6,772 nt of DNA from CAZVUW01 sp964629825 (GCA_964629825.1 CAZVUW010000129.1:1-6772); one strand, 5' to 3'; counted from the stretch's first letter, positions 1 to 5,725 are shown. Notes: generated from the letters alone by a model not told the origin. Program-made: numbers and translations.

Positions 1-2194
1 CCGCGTAGCCGGACACCCGGATGGTCAGCTGCGGGTAGCGCTCGGGGTGCTCCATGGCATCCAGCAACGTGGCGCGGTCGAGCACGTTGACGTTCATGTG
101 GAACCCGCCGGATGCGATGTAGCCGTCGAGGATGCCGACCAGGTTGGCGATCCGCTCCTCCCGGGTGCGTCCCAGGCCAGGCGGGGTCACCGACGTCGTG
201 AGCGAGATGCCGTCACGGGCCGCGTCGTAGGGCAGCTTGGCGACGGACAGGGCGGAGGCCACCAGGCCATGGCGATCGCGGCCGTTCATCGGGTTGGCCC
301 CGGGCGCGAACGGCTCGCCGGCGCGGCGCCCGTCAGGGGTGTTGCCGGTGTGCGCGCCGTAGACCACGTTCGAGGTTATGGTCAGCACCGACTGGGTGTG
401 TTCGGCGCCGCGGTAGGTCGGGTGCTGGCGCACCTTGTCCATGAAGCTGGTGACCAGCTCGACCGCGATCTCGTCCGCGCGGTCGTCGTCGTTGCCGTAG
501 GTGGGGAAGTCACCTTCGACGACGTAGTCGACGACCAGCCCGCGCTCGTCACGCACCGGCTTGACGGTGGCGTGGCGGATCGCCGAGAGGCTGTCGGCTG
601 CGACGGACAGGCCGGCGATGCCGCAGGCCATAGTGCGGTGCACGTCGGAGTCGTGCAGCGCCATCTCCAGCCGCTCGTAGGCGTAGCGGTCGTGCATGTA
701 GTGGATGACGTTCAGGGCGCTGACATATGTGGCCGCCAGCCAGTCCATCATCCGATCCAGCGCGGCGCGGACCTCGCCGTAGTCGAGCACCTCACCGCCC
801 ACGGCGGGCAGCTCAGGGGCGACCTGCTCGCCGGTGATCTCGTCGCGGCCGCCGTTGATGGCGTACAGCAGGGTCTTGGCGAGGTTCACGCGCGCGCCGA
901 AGAACTGCATGGACTTGCCGACCGGCATGGCGGACACGCAGCAGGCGATGGCGGTGTCATCGCCGTAGCGCGGCCGCAGCAGCTCGTCGGACTCGTACTG
1001 GATCGAGCTGGTGTCGATCGACACCTGAGCGCAGAAGCGCTTGAAGCCCTCCGGCAGGTCGGGGGACCACAGGACCGTCAGGTTCGGCTCCGGCGCGGGC
1101 CCGAGGTTGTACAGGGTCTGCAGGAAGCGGAAGCTCGTCCGCGTCACCAGCGGGCGGCCGTCGAGGGCCATGCCGCCGATGCACTCGGTCACCCAGGTGG
1201 GATCGCCGCTGAACAGCTCGTCGTAGGCGGGTGTCCGCAGGAACCGCACGATGCGCAGCTTGATGACGAAGTCGTCGATCAGCTCCTGCGCTCTGGTCTC
1301 GTCCAGGAGACCGGCCTCCAGGTCGCGCTGCAGGTAGATGTCGAAGAAGGTCGAGGTGCGCCCCAGCGACATCGCGGCGCCGTTCTGCTCCTTGATGGCC
1401 GCCAGGTAGCCGAGGTACAGCCACTGGATCGCCTCGTGGGCGGTGGCGGCCGGGCGACGGACGTCGAAGCCGTAGCCGTCGGCCATCTCGATGAGCTCGC
1501 CGAGCGCACGGATCTGCTCCGCGAGCTCCTCGCGCGCGCGGATGACCTCCTCGCTGGACGGCCTGGCGTCGAGGGCCGCGCGATCGGCCTTCTTGGCCTC
1601 TATCAGCCGGTCGACGCCGTACAGGGCCACGCGGCGGTAGTCGCCGATGATGCGGCCGCGCCCGTAGGCATCCGGGAGGCCGGTGATGATCCCGCTGCGG
1701 CGAGCGGCGCGGATCTCGGGGGTGTAGGCGTCGAAGACGCCGTCGTTGTGGGTCTTGCGGTAACGGCTGAAGATCTCGGCGACCCTCTTGTCGAGCTCAT
1801 AGCCGTACGCCTCCAGCCCGTCGCAGACCATCCGCAGCCCGCCGTTGGGCATGATCGCGCGCTTCAGCGGCGCGTCGGTCTGGAGGCCGACGATGAGCTC
1901 GTTCGCGCGGTCGATGTAGCCCGGCGCATGGGAGGTGATGGTGGAGGGCGTGGTGGCGTCCACGTCGAGGATCCCGCGGCTGCGCTCCTCGACCATCAGA
2001 TCGGACAGCTGACGCCACAGGGCGGAGGTGCGCTCGGTCGGACCGACCAGGAACGCGGCGTCGCCCTCGTAGGGGGATGCGTTGGCGCGGATGAAGTCGG
2101 CGACGTCGATCGTCGCGCGCCAGCGCGCACCGGTGAAGCCCTCCCAGGGCTCGCTGCGCTCGGTCATGGCTGCGGTGATGCTGGTGGCGGTCAC
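1..2194 (-). CDS. pflB: Pyruvate formate-lyase (formate C-acetyltransferase), 3' end cut by window edge
   Basis: Cytoplasmic glycyl-radical enzyme that converts pyruvate and CoA to acetyl-CoA and formate in anaerobic metabolism. Visible are 731 codons out of about 760 usual for the family. The adjacent catalytic cysteines are C418-C419 in the motif IACCVSAM (codons at 938-943), which matches the E. coli positions. The C-terminal radical motif RVSGYA has its glycine at residue 729 (8-10), and the window ends two codons later. Other family blocks are DAYGRGRIIGDYRR (about 175-188), KVSIDTSS-like QVSIDTSSIQYE, QFFGARVNLAKTLLYAINGG, HYMHDRYAYE, TMACGIAGLSVAADSLSAI and TGNTPDGRR. The whole length reads collinear with E. 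coli PflB with no frameshift, so this is a true PFL rather than a diol dehydratase-like relative. The GTG at 2194 is chosen because a good Shine-Dalgarno precedes it; the in-frame ATG at 2167 has none. The required activase PflA is not in the window and would be expected to the left. No FNR-type site was seen upstream. Confidence 0.97.
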   Translation of the reverse strand, partial: MTATSITAAMTERSEPWEGFTGARWRATIDVADFIRANASPYEGDAAFLVGPTERTSALWRQLSDLMVEERSRGILDVDATTPSTITSHAPGYIDRANELIVGLQTDAPLKRAIMPNGGLRMVCDGLEAYGYELDKRVAEIFSRYRKTHNDGVFDAYTPEIRAARRSGIITGLPDAYGRGRIIGDYRRVALYGVDRLIEAKKADRAALDARPSSEEVIRAREELAEQIRALGELIEMADGYGFDVRRPAATAHEAIQWLYLGYLAAIKEQNGAAMSLGRTSTFFDIYLQRDLEAGLLDETRAQELIDDFVIKLRIVRFLRTPAYDELFSGDPTWVTECIGGMALDGRPLVTRTSFRFLQTLYNLGPAPEPNLTVLWSPDLPEGFKRFCAQVSIDTSSIQYESDELLRPRYGDDTAIACCVSAMPVGKSMQFFGARVNLAKTLLYAINGGRDEITGEQVAPELPAVGGEVLDYGEVRAALDRMMDWLAATYVSALNVIHYMHDRYAYERLEMALHDSDVHRTMACGIAGLSVAADSLSAIRHATVKPVRDERGLVVDYVVEGDFPTYGNDDDRADEIAVELVTSFMDKVRQHPTYRGAEHTQSVLTITSNVVYGAHTGNTPDGRRAGEPFAPGANPMNGRDRHGLVASALSVAKLPYDAARDGISLTTSVTPPGLGRTREERIANLVGILDGYIASGGFHMNVNVLDRATLLDAMEHPERYPQLTIRVSGYA

Positions 2195-2199
2195 GGTTG

Positions 2200-2207
2200 C
2201 TCACCTT
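2200..2207 (-). promoter_or_regulatory. Ribosome binding site of pflB, decides the GTG start
   Basis: On the minus strand the octamer AAGGTGAG ends 5 nt before the GTG at 2194. It supports this GTG over the in-frame ATG nine codons further in, which has no purine-rich stretch before it. The same octamer occurs before the small leader ORF at 5736. Confidence 0.7.
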
Positions 2208-2218
2208 CGGGCTGGAAG

Positions 2219-2233
2219 GGCCGGGTGCCGGCC
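2219..2233 (-). promoter_or_regulatory. pflB leader hairpin nearest the start codon
   Basis: Perfect 6-bp inverted repeat GGCCGG / CCGGCC around a 3-nt loop, lying 11 nt upstream of the pflB Shine-Dalgarno. It would fold as a tight hairpin in the mRNA. It abuts the larger stem at 2235-2270. Function is not known; the pairing itself is read directly from the sequence. Confidence 0.45.
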
Positions 2234-2234
2234 G

Positions 2235-2270
2235 GTGCGAGGCCCCGTCCGGCTCGGCGGGCCTTCGCAC
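2235..2270 (-). promoter_or_regulatory. Long stem-loop in the pflB leader
   Basis: GTGCGAGGCCC (2235-2245) pairs with GGGCCTTCGCAC (2259-2270) as an 11-bp stem interrupted only by a single bulged T at 2264/2265, with a 13-nt loop (2246-2258). This is the strongest structure between the YqeY-like gene and pflB. No run of T follows on the minus strand, so it is not a standard Rho-independent terminator. It could act in mRNA stability or translation of pflB, which is inference. Confidence 0.5.
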
Positions 2271-2277
2271 AGGCCAT

Positions 2278-2292
2278 GCCGACAGTGTCGGC
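2278..2292. promoter_or_regulatory. 15-nt near-perfect palindrome, candidate operator upstream of pflB
   Basis: GCCGACAGTGTCGGC is a perfect 7-bp inverted repeat around a single central base. It lies 84 nt upstream of the pflB start. The compact symmetry suits a dimeric repressor or activator site; as RNA it would form a 6-bp hairpin. It matches no operator consensus I recognise (not the FNR, Rex or actinobacterial LexA form). Confidence 0.4.
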
Positions 2293-2316
2293 CCGTAGAA
2301 GCCACGAAGTACGGGC
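2291..2316. promoter_or_regulatory. Inverted repeat upstream of pflB
   Basis: GCCCGTA (2291-2297) and TACGGGC (2310-2316) are exact reverse complements separated by 12 nt. It shares its first two bases with the palindrome at 2278-2292, so the two structures would compete or form a composite site. It may be a regulator site or a leader hairpin; the sequence cannot decide. Confidence 0.35.
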
Positions 2317-2322
2317 GATGGT

Positions 2323-2336
2323 CCCGCCGCGGCGGG
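2323..2336. terminator. GC-rich palindrome after the YqeY-like gene, possible weak terminator
   Basis: CCCGCCGCGGCGGG is a perfect 14-bp palindrome 33 nt beyond the stop codon of the YqeY-like gene. It can form a hairpin that might end or slow transcription before pflB. No T-run follows, so an intrinsic terminator is only a possibility, and read-through into pflB cannot be excluded. Confidence 0.3.
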
Positions 2337-2368
2337 GCAGCAGGTCCCGCCACGGCCGTGCGCTCAGG

Positions 2369-2737
2369 TCAGCGCTCGGGCAGGCCGTCCAGGTAGCGCT
2401 GCACGACCGCGGCCTCGCGATCGAGCTCGTCGGCGGCGTCGTGCCGGCCGGCGTCGCGGTACTGCCCCGCGGCGCGTTGGCGGCCTTCGAGCTCGGCCTC
2501 GAGCAGCCGGCGGACCTCGTCCAGGTCGAGGCTGCGCCGTGGCACCTCGGTCTCACCCAGGCGCGGGAGGGACGGGTCGAAGACCTGGGCCGCATCGACG
2601 GCCTCGGCGTTGTCGATGGTCGACAGCACGGAGCGGATGGCGCGCAGCTCGACGGCGTCGCCGGAGCGCATGGCGTGCTTGAGGTCCTGCTGGATGGCGG
2701 TGCGCAGGCCCCGGCCGAAGTCGCTCACGCCCGCCAT
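2369..2737 (-). CDS. Short GatB/YqeY-family protein
   Basis: Encodes 122 residues that match the N-terminal helical domain of the YqeY family, which resembles the tRNA-binding tail of the amidotransferase subunit GatB. Recognisable blocks are LKHAMRSGDAVELRAIRSVL (19-38), STIDNAEAV (39-47) and the later YRDAGRHDAADELDREAAV (93-111) ending in YLDGLP. Usual YqeY proteins are near 148 residues; this one stops right after the YLP-like block and lacks the C-terminal domain. No continuation is visible in other frames after the stop, so this looks like a natural short form. The ATG at 2737 lies 7 nt beyond the stop of the upstream membrane-protein gene and has no clear Shine-Dalgarno, which suggests translational coupling in an operon. 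A GTG at 2728 is an alternative start. The molecular role of the family is poorly defined. Predicted soluble. Confidence 0.82.
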   Translation of the reverse strand: MAGVSDFGRGLRTAIQQDLKHAMRSGDAVELRAIRSVLSTIDNAEAVDAAQVFDPSLPRLGETEVPRRSLDLDEVRRLLEAELEGRQRAAGQYRDAGRHDAADELDREAAVVQRYLDGLPER

Positions 2738-2757
2738 CGGTTGGTCACGCCTGCCAT
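2718..2757 (-). repeat. Tandem near-duplication spanning the start of the YqeY-like gene
   Basis: Reading the minus strand, ATGGCAGGCGTGACCAAC from 2757 and ATGGCGGGCGTGAGCGAC from 2737 match at 15 of 18 positions with a 20-nt period. The downstream copy carries the annotated start. The upstream copy contains the stop codon of the membrane-protein gene (2745-2747) and would open a 10-codon frame ending at 2725. It looks like a short tandem duplication of a start region, but could be chance similarity. Confidence 0.4.
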
Positions 2758-3353
2758 GGGTCCGTCCGCCGAGCCGGAGACCCGACGGCCACGCTGAAGC
2801 CGAGCGCGTGCACCGCTGCGATCACCAGGTACAGCACCGCCGCCGGCGCGAGCTTGGCGACCGTCATGTGGTCGACGGTCGAGCCGTAGACGACGAAGCC
2901 AACCGCGGCAGCGCCCGCCAGGCCGAAGCCGATCCAGCGGAGCACGCGCGGCGCATCGACGCGGCCCAGCGCCAGTCCTCCGAGCACCCACACCGGGACC
3001 ATGAGGATTCCCTGGGCCTGCATGAGGAGCGCGAAGCTGAGCGCCGTGACCACGCGCAGCACCCCGACTGCCGTACGCCGATCCGAGGTCGCGCGGGCGC
3101 GCGCGCACAGCGCGACCAGCACCGCGACGGCGGTGACCGAGCCGGTGATCAGCAGGGTCCCGGTCCAGGTGAACTCGGGCTGGTCTGCGAGCAGCGCCAT
3201 GAACAGGCGGTACAGCGCGCTTCCGACGATGCCGACGGCCGCCGCCCAGGCGACCGACCGCCCGGTGCTCCGTGCGGCCAACCGCAGCCAAGCGGGCTGC
3301 GCCTCGTCTGACTGCACGAGGAAGCCGTGCCGCTCGGATGCAACCGTGACCAT
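2745..3353 (-). CDS. Multi-pass integral membrane protein of unknown function
   Basis: I do not recognise the family. The 202-residue product has a polar N-terminus (1-32) with no signal peptide, then hydrophobic segments at about 34-55, 63-84, 97-118, 119-130, 137-157 and 168-190, giving five or six membrane helices, and a short polar tail ending DPWQA. Between segments are arginine-rich cytoplasmic-type loops (for example 85-93), consistent with the positive-inside rule. The start chosen is the ATG at 3353, placed 9 nt after GGGAGGT; the ATG at 3362 is in frame but abuts that Shine-Dalgarno. The open frame continues further upstream to 3707, but that part runs antisense through tspO and is unlikely to be coding. 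It is divergent from tspO and probably co-transcribed with the YqeY-like gene 7 nt downstream. No catalytic motif is visible. Confidence 0.75.
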   Translation of the reverse strand: MVTVASERHGFLVQSDEAQPAWLRLAARSTGRSVAWAAAVGIVGSALYRLFMALLADQPEFTWTGTLLITGSVTAVAVLVALCARARATSDRRTAVGVLRVVTALSFALLMQAQGILMVPVWVLGGLALGRVDAPRVLRWIGFGLAGAAAVGFVVYGSTVDHMTVAKLAPAAVLYLVIAAVHALGFSVAVGSPARRTDPWQA

Positions 3354-3362
3354 GACCTTCAT

Positions 3363-3369
3363 ACCTCCC
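3363..3369 (-). promoter_or_regulatory. Ribosome binding site of the membrane-protein gene
   Basis: GGGAGGT on the minus strand is a strong Shine-Dalgarno. It is 9 nt from the ATG at 3353 but directly abuts the in-frame ATG at 3362, which therefore is the less likely start. Confidence 0.65.
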
Positions 3370-3378
3370 GCCGGGGCG

Positions 3379-3404
3379 GCGCCGGTTCGACCGCCAACCG
3401 GCGC
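3379..3404. promoter_or_regulatory. 9-bp inverted repeat in the tspO divergent promoter region, operator candidate
   Basis: GCGCCGGTT (3379-3387) and AACCGGCGC (3396-3404) are perfect reverse complements with an 8-nt spacer, in the 124-nt gap between the divergent membrane-protein and tspO genes. A further GCGCCGGT half-site lies at 3451-3458, just before tspO. Next to the repeat, TATGAC (3407-3412) on the plus strand and CATACT (3408-3413, minus strand) are weak -10-like sequences, so a bound regulator could control both promoters. The regulator is unknown and the promoter elements are tentative. Confidence 0.5.
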
Positions 3405-3477
3405 AGTATGACTGCTTCCCGCTCCCCGCGCAGATCGGGGGGTCTCGGACGCGCCGGTGCTGGGCAGGACGGGGCCC

Positions 3478-3996
3478 ATGACGCACACCGACAGCACCCA
3501 GGCCGACACCGTCGAGAGGGCAGTGGAGACAACCCGGCGCTGGCCGGGCGTGATCGTGGCGGTGGTGGTGACCTTCGCCTTCGCTGCGATCGGGACCCTG
3601 GCGACCACCGGCGGGCTCGACCCCTGGTACGCCGGGCTCGAGAAGCCGTCGTGGACGCCGCCGTCGTGGCTGTTCGCGCCGGTCTGGACGGCGCTGTACA
3701 TCGCCATGGCCGTGGCCGCCTGGCGGGTGTGGAGCGCCTCCGGCCCACGCGCATGGCCCGCCCTGATCGCCTACATGATCCAGCTGGCGCTGAACGCCGC
3801 CTGGAGCGTCCTGTTCTTCGGCCTCGAGAACCCCGCCGCCGCGGCGGTGGACATCGTCGCGCTGCTGGTGGCGATCGTCGTGACGATGATCCTGTTCGCC
3901 CGCCACGACCGCGTCGCGGCCCTGCTGCTCGTTCCGTACCTGCTGTGGACCAGCTTCGCGACGGCGCTGAACCTGTCGATCTGGGCGCTCAACTAG
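3478..3996 (+). CDS. tspO: TspO/MBR family protein (tryptophan-rich sensory protein, translocator protein homologue)
   Basis: A 172-residue membrane protein with the five-helix TspO fold (helices about 24-44, 66-85, 92-113, 121-141, 146-168), close to the usual 150-170 length with a slightly long polar N-terminus. Signature blocks are WYAGLEKPSWTPPSWLFAPV (50-69) continuing WTALYIAMAVAAWRVW, then QLALNAAWSVLFFG (102-115) and the C-terminal PYLLWTSFATALNLSIWALN (153-172) equivalent to the ligand-binding/CRAC region. Tryptophan content is high, as named. Family members bind porphyrins and other hydrophobic ligands; Rhodobacter TspO modulates photopigment gene expression in response to oxygen. 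The exact ligand here is unknown. ATG 3478 follows AGGA with 8-nt spacing; an in-frame GTG at 3457 is less likely. It is divergent from the membrane-protein gene and convergent, 4 nt apart, with the FAD oxidoreductase. Confidence 0.95.
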   Translation: MTHTDSTQADTVERAVETTRRWPGVIVAVVVTFAFAAIGTLATTGGLDPWYAGLEKPSWTPPSWLFAPVWTALYIAMAVAAWRVWSASGPRAWPALIAYMIQLALNAAWSVLFFGLENPAAAAVDIVALLVAIVVTMILFARHDRVAALLLVPYLLWTSFATALNLSIWALN

Positions 3997-4000
3997 GAGC

Positions 4001-5530
4001 TCACCACAGCCGGCGCAGGGGCCACTCGGCGAGGGCGACGCGGGCGGCGGCGTGCCCGGGCACGCCGTGGACGGCTCCGCCCGGAAACGCAGCCGAGCTG
4101 CCCAGGTACAGGCCGCGCACAGGCGTTCGGTAGGGGATGAGGCGCACCACCGGGCGGAACAGGACCTGGTCGAGCGTGTAGCTGCCGCCGCCGACGTCGC
4201 CGCCCACCAGGTTGGGGTCGCGGGCCTCGAGCGCGGGCGGGGTGAGGACGTGCCGGTCGAGGACGCGCTCGGCGAACCCGGGGGCGAACCGCTCGACCTG
4301 CTGCTGGATGCGCTCGGCGAAGCCCGCGGCGTGACGGGTCCAGTCGACGCCCTCCGGCACGCGCGTGTACGCCCACGCCGTGTGCCCGCCCGCGGGTGCG
4401 CGCGTCGCGTCGGCCAGGGACTGCTGGCCGAAGACCAGGAACGGCCGCTCCGGCAGCTCCCCGGCGCTGCGCTGCCGGAGTGCCCGCACGATCTCCTCGG
4501 AGCCGCCGCCGACGTGGACGGTCCCGGCCTGCCGGGCGTCCTCTGCCTCCCATGGCACGGGTCCGGACAGGGCCCAGTCCACCTTCACCGTTCCCGGGCC
4601 CATCCGGTAGCGCTCAAGCTCGACGCGGTAGCGCTCGGGCAGGGCGTCGCCGGCGAGGCGCAGCAGCAGGTTGGGCGTGAGAGAGGCGATGACCACGTCG
4701 GCTCGGATGCCGTCACCGTCGGCCAGCCGGATGCCGGCAACGCGCCCGCGCACGACCTCGATCCGCTCGACCGTCGCGCCCGTGCGGGTGGCGCCGCCGA
4801 GCGAGTGCAGGTAGCCGGTCAGGGCCTCGGCGAGCCGTCCCGCGCCGCCGCGGGGGCTGGGCCAGCCGACGGCGTGGCCCATCAGCTTGAGGTACACGCC
4901 GGCGATGGCGCTGCCCGCCTCCTGCGGGGGCACGTCGCCGTGCAGAACCGACCCGTACAGCCAGGCGCGGGCCTCGTCACCTCCGAACAGCTCGCGGGTC
5001 AGCGCCTCGGCCGAGGTCAGCAGGAGCCTCAGGAAGGCCAGAGTCCCCGTTGCACGCTGGCGAAAGACGAGCCGCGCGGCGCCTCCCGCCGGCGGGAACG
5101 CGCCGAGCATGACACCGCGCAGGGCGTCGAAGTCGCGCACCCACGAGCCGACGTAGTCCGCCCAGGCCCGCCCGTCGCCGGAGTGCAGGCGGTCGAGGTT
5201 GGCGGCGGTCGCGTCGAGATCCCTGTGGAGCGCCGCCGCGCGGCCGCCGGGCAGAGGGTGGGCCAGCGCGACCGGCGGGTGGACCCACTCCAGCCCGAAG
5301 CGCTCCAGCGGCATCCGCTCCAGCACCGGTGAGGCCACGGCGGCCGGGTAGACGGCGGAGAAGACGTCGTGGCGGAAGCCGGGGCGGGTCAGCTCCTCGG
5401 TGGCGATCGCTCCGCCGAGGCGCTCAGAGCGCTCGCACACCAGAACCGAGCGGCCGCGCTCGGCAAGGGTGATCGCGGCGACCAGGCCGTTGTGCCCGCC
5501 GCCGACCACGACCGCGTCGTAGCGCTCCAC
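4001..5530 (-). CDS. FAD-dependent oxidoreductase, phytoene dehydrogenase (CrtI)/PYROXD2-like
   Basis: A 509-residue flavoprotein of the amine oxidase/phytoene desaturase superfamily. The N-terminal Rossmann FAD motif is VVVGGGHNGLVAAITLAERG (7-26), followed by an acidic residue E33 for the ribose and the RLGGA turn (37-41). The C-terminal FAD-binding block is GLYLGSSAAFPGGAVHGVPG (473-492) followed by HAAAR. The GGGHNGL version of the motif is typical of the PYROXD2-like branch, whose substrates are mostly unknown, so I name no reaction; desaturation or oxidation of a carotenoid or other isoprenoid is possible. No membrane segment or signal peptide is evident. The start is the GTG at 5530, with GAGG 6 nt upstream; the frame is open ten codons further to a GTG at 5560, and a second purine run (5543-5550) lies between. 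Its 3' end nearly meets that of tspO, and the carboxypeptidase gene diverges upstream. Confidence 0.9.
   Translation of the reverse strand: MERYDAVVVGGGHNGLVAAITLAERGRSVLVCERSERLGGAIATEELTRPGFRHDVFSAVYPAAVASPVLERMPLERFGLEWVHPPVALAHPLPGGRAAALHRDLDATAANLDRLHSGDGRAWADYVGSWVRDFDALRGVMLGAFPPAGGAARLVFRQRATGTLAFLRLLLTSAEALTRELFGGDEARAWLYGSVLHGDVPPQEAGSAIAGVYLKLMGHAVGWPSPRGGAGRLAEALTGYLHSLGGATRTGATVERIEVVRGRVAGIRLADGDGIRADVVIASLTPNLLLRLAGDALPERYRVELERYRMGPGTVKVDWALSGPVPWEAEDARQAGTVHVGGGSEEIVRALRQRSAGELPERPFLVFGQQSLADATRAPAGGHTAWAYTRVPEGVDWTRHAAGFAERIQQQVERFAPGFAERVLDRHVLTPPALEARDPNLVGGDVGGGSYTLDQVLFRPVVRLIPYRTPVRGLYLGSSAAFPGGAVHGVPGHAAARVALAEWPLRRLW
4048..4067. repeat. Perfect 20-bp palindrome in the 3' part of the oxidoreductase gene
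   Basis: CGGCGTGCCCGGGCACGCCG is its own reverse complement. It lies 52 nt beyond the tspO stop and encodes G489-V-P-G-H-A of the oxidoreductase FAD motif on the minus strand. It could serve as a hairpin ending tspO transcripts, but there is no T-run, and coding constraint on the conserved Gly-Val-Pro-Gly-His segment may explain it. Confidence 0.4.
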
Positions 5531-5534
5531 GTTC

Positions 5535-5540
5535 GTCCTC
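5535..5540 (-). promoter_or_regulatory. Ribosome binding site of the FAD oxidoreductase
   Basis: GAGGAC on the minus strand puts the GAGG core 6 nt before the GTG at 5530. This favours a protein starting MERYDAVVVGGG, where the FAD motif begins a few residues in, as usual for the family. Confidence 0.55.
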
Positions 5541-5642
5541 GACTCCCCTCGGTGCCGCACGTCCGGGGTGATGTTCCCAGGCCCGGCGCGTCAGGCACAG
5601 GGGGCAGTAATCGGCACTCGTCGCAATTCCGCCATTCCCCCC

Positions 5643-5669
5643 GGCGCGGCGACTTTGCGTCACCGCGCC
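5643..5669. promoter_or_regulatory. Stem-loop in the oxidoreductase/carboxypeptidase divergent region
   Basis: GGCGCGG (5643-5649) pairs with CCGCGCC (5663-5669); inside, after one C/A mismatch, GAC pairs with GTC around a TTTGC loop, giving ten pairs in a 27-nt hairpin. The downstream arm can alternatively pair with GGCGCG at 5686-5691. No gene ends here, so it is not an ordinary terminator. It may be an operator or a switchable 5' leader element; no riboswitch class is recognised. Confidence 0.4.
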
Positions 5670-5725
5670 AGAACCCTCTGCAGTCGGCGCGCAGATTCTT
5701 CTTGGCTCCAACCCTTGTGGAAGGT

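Noticed and set aside
2312..2325. DosR/DevR-like box (GGGAC-N4-GCCCG on the minus strand) before pflB
   Set aside because: Only one half is good, the second half departs from GNCCC at its end, and such GC-rich matches are frequent by chance in this DNA.
2195..2368. ZTP (pfl motif) riboswitch upstream of pflB
   Set aside because: That RNA class is named for pfl genes, so I looked for its conserved CCGCCUGGGC core and paired GG-rich half; neither is present on the minus strand.
47..2797. Very long open frame (916 codons) on the plus strand
   Set aside because: It is antisense to pflB and the YqeY-like gene, both of which have unmistakable family motifs. Its product is low complexity, rich in V, G, R, A, H and D, as expected when a GC-rich gene is read on its opposite strand.
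3354..3707. Upstream extension of the membrane-protein frame to 3707, and the overlapping frame to 3906
   Set aside because: The extension runs antisense through tspO and loses hydrophobic, protein-like composition. A strong ribosome binding site supports the ATG at 3353.
5085..5098. 14-bp palindrome TCCCGCCGGCGGGA
   Set aside because: It lies inside the oxidoreductase gene and encodes a Pro-Pro-Ala-Gly-Gly segment; GC-rich proline and glycine codons explain the symmetry.
4052..5332. 426-codon open frame on the plus strand
   Set aside because: It is antisense to the FAD oxidoreductase, shows no recognisable domain and has the same biased composition.
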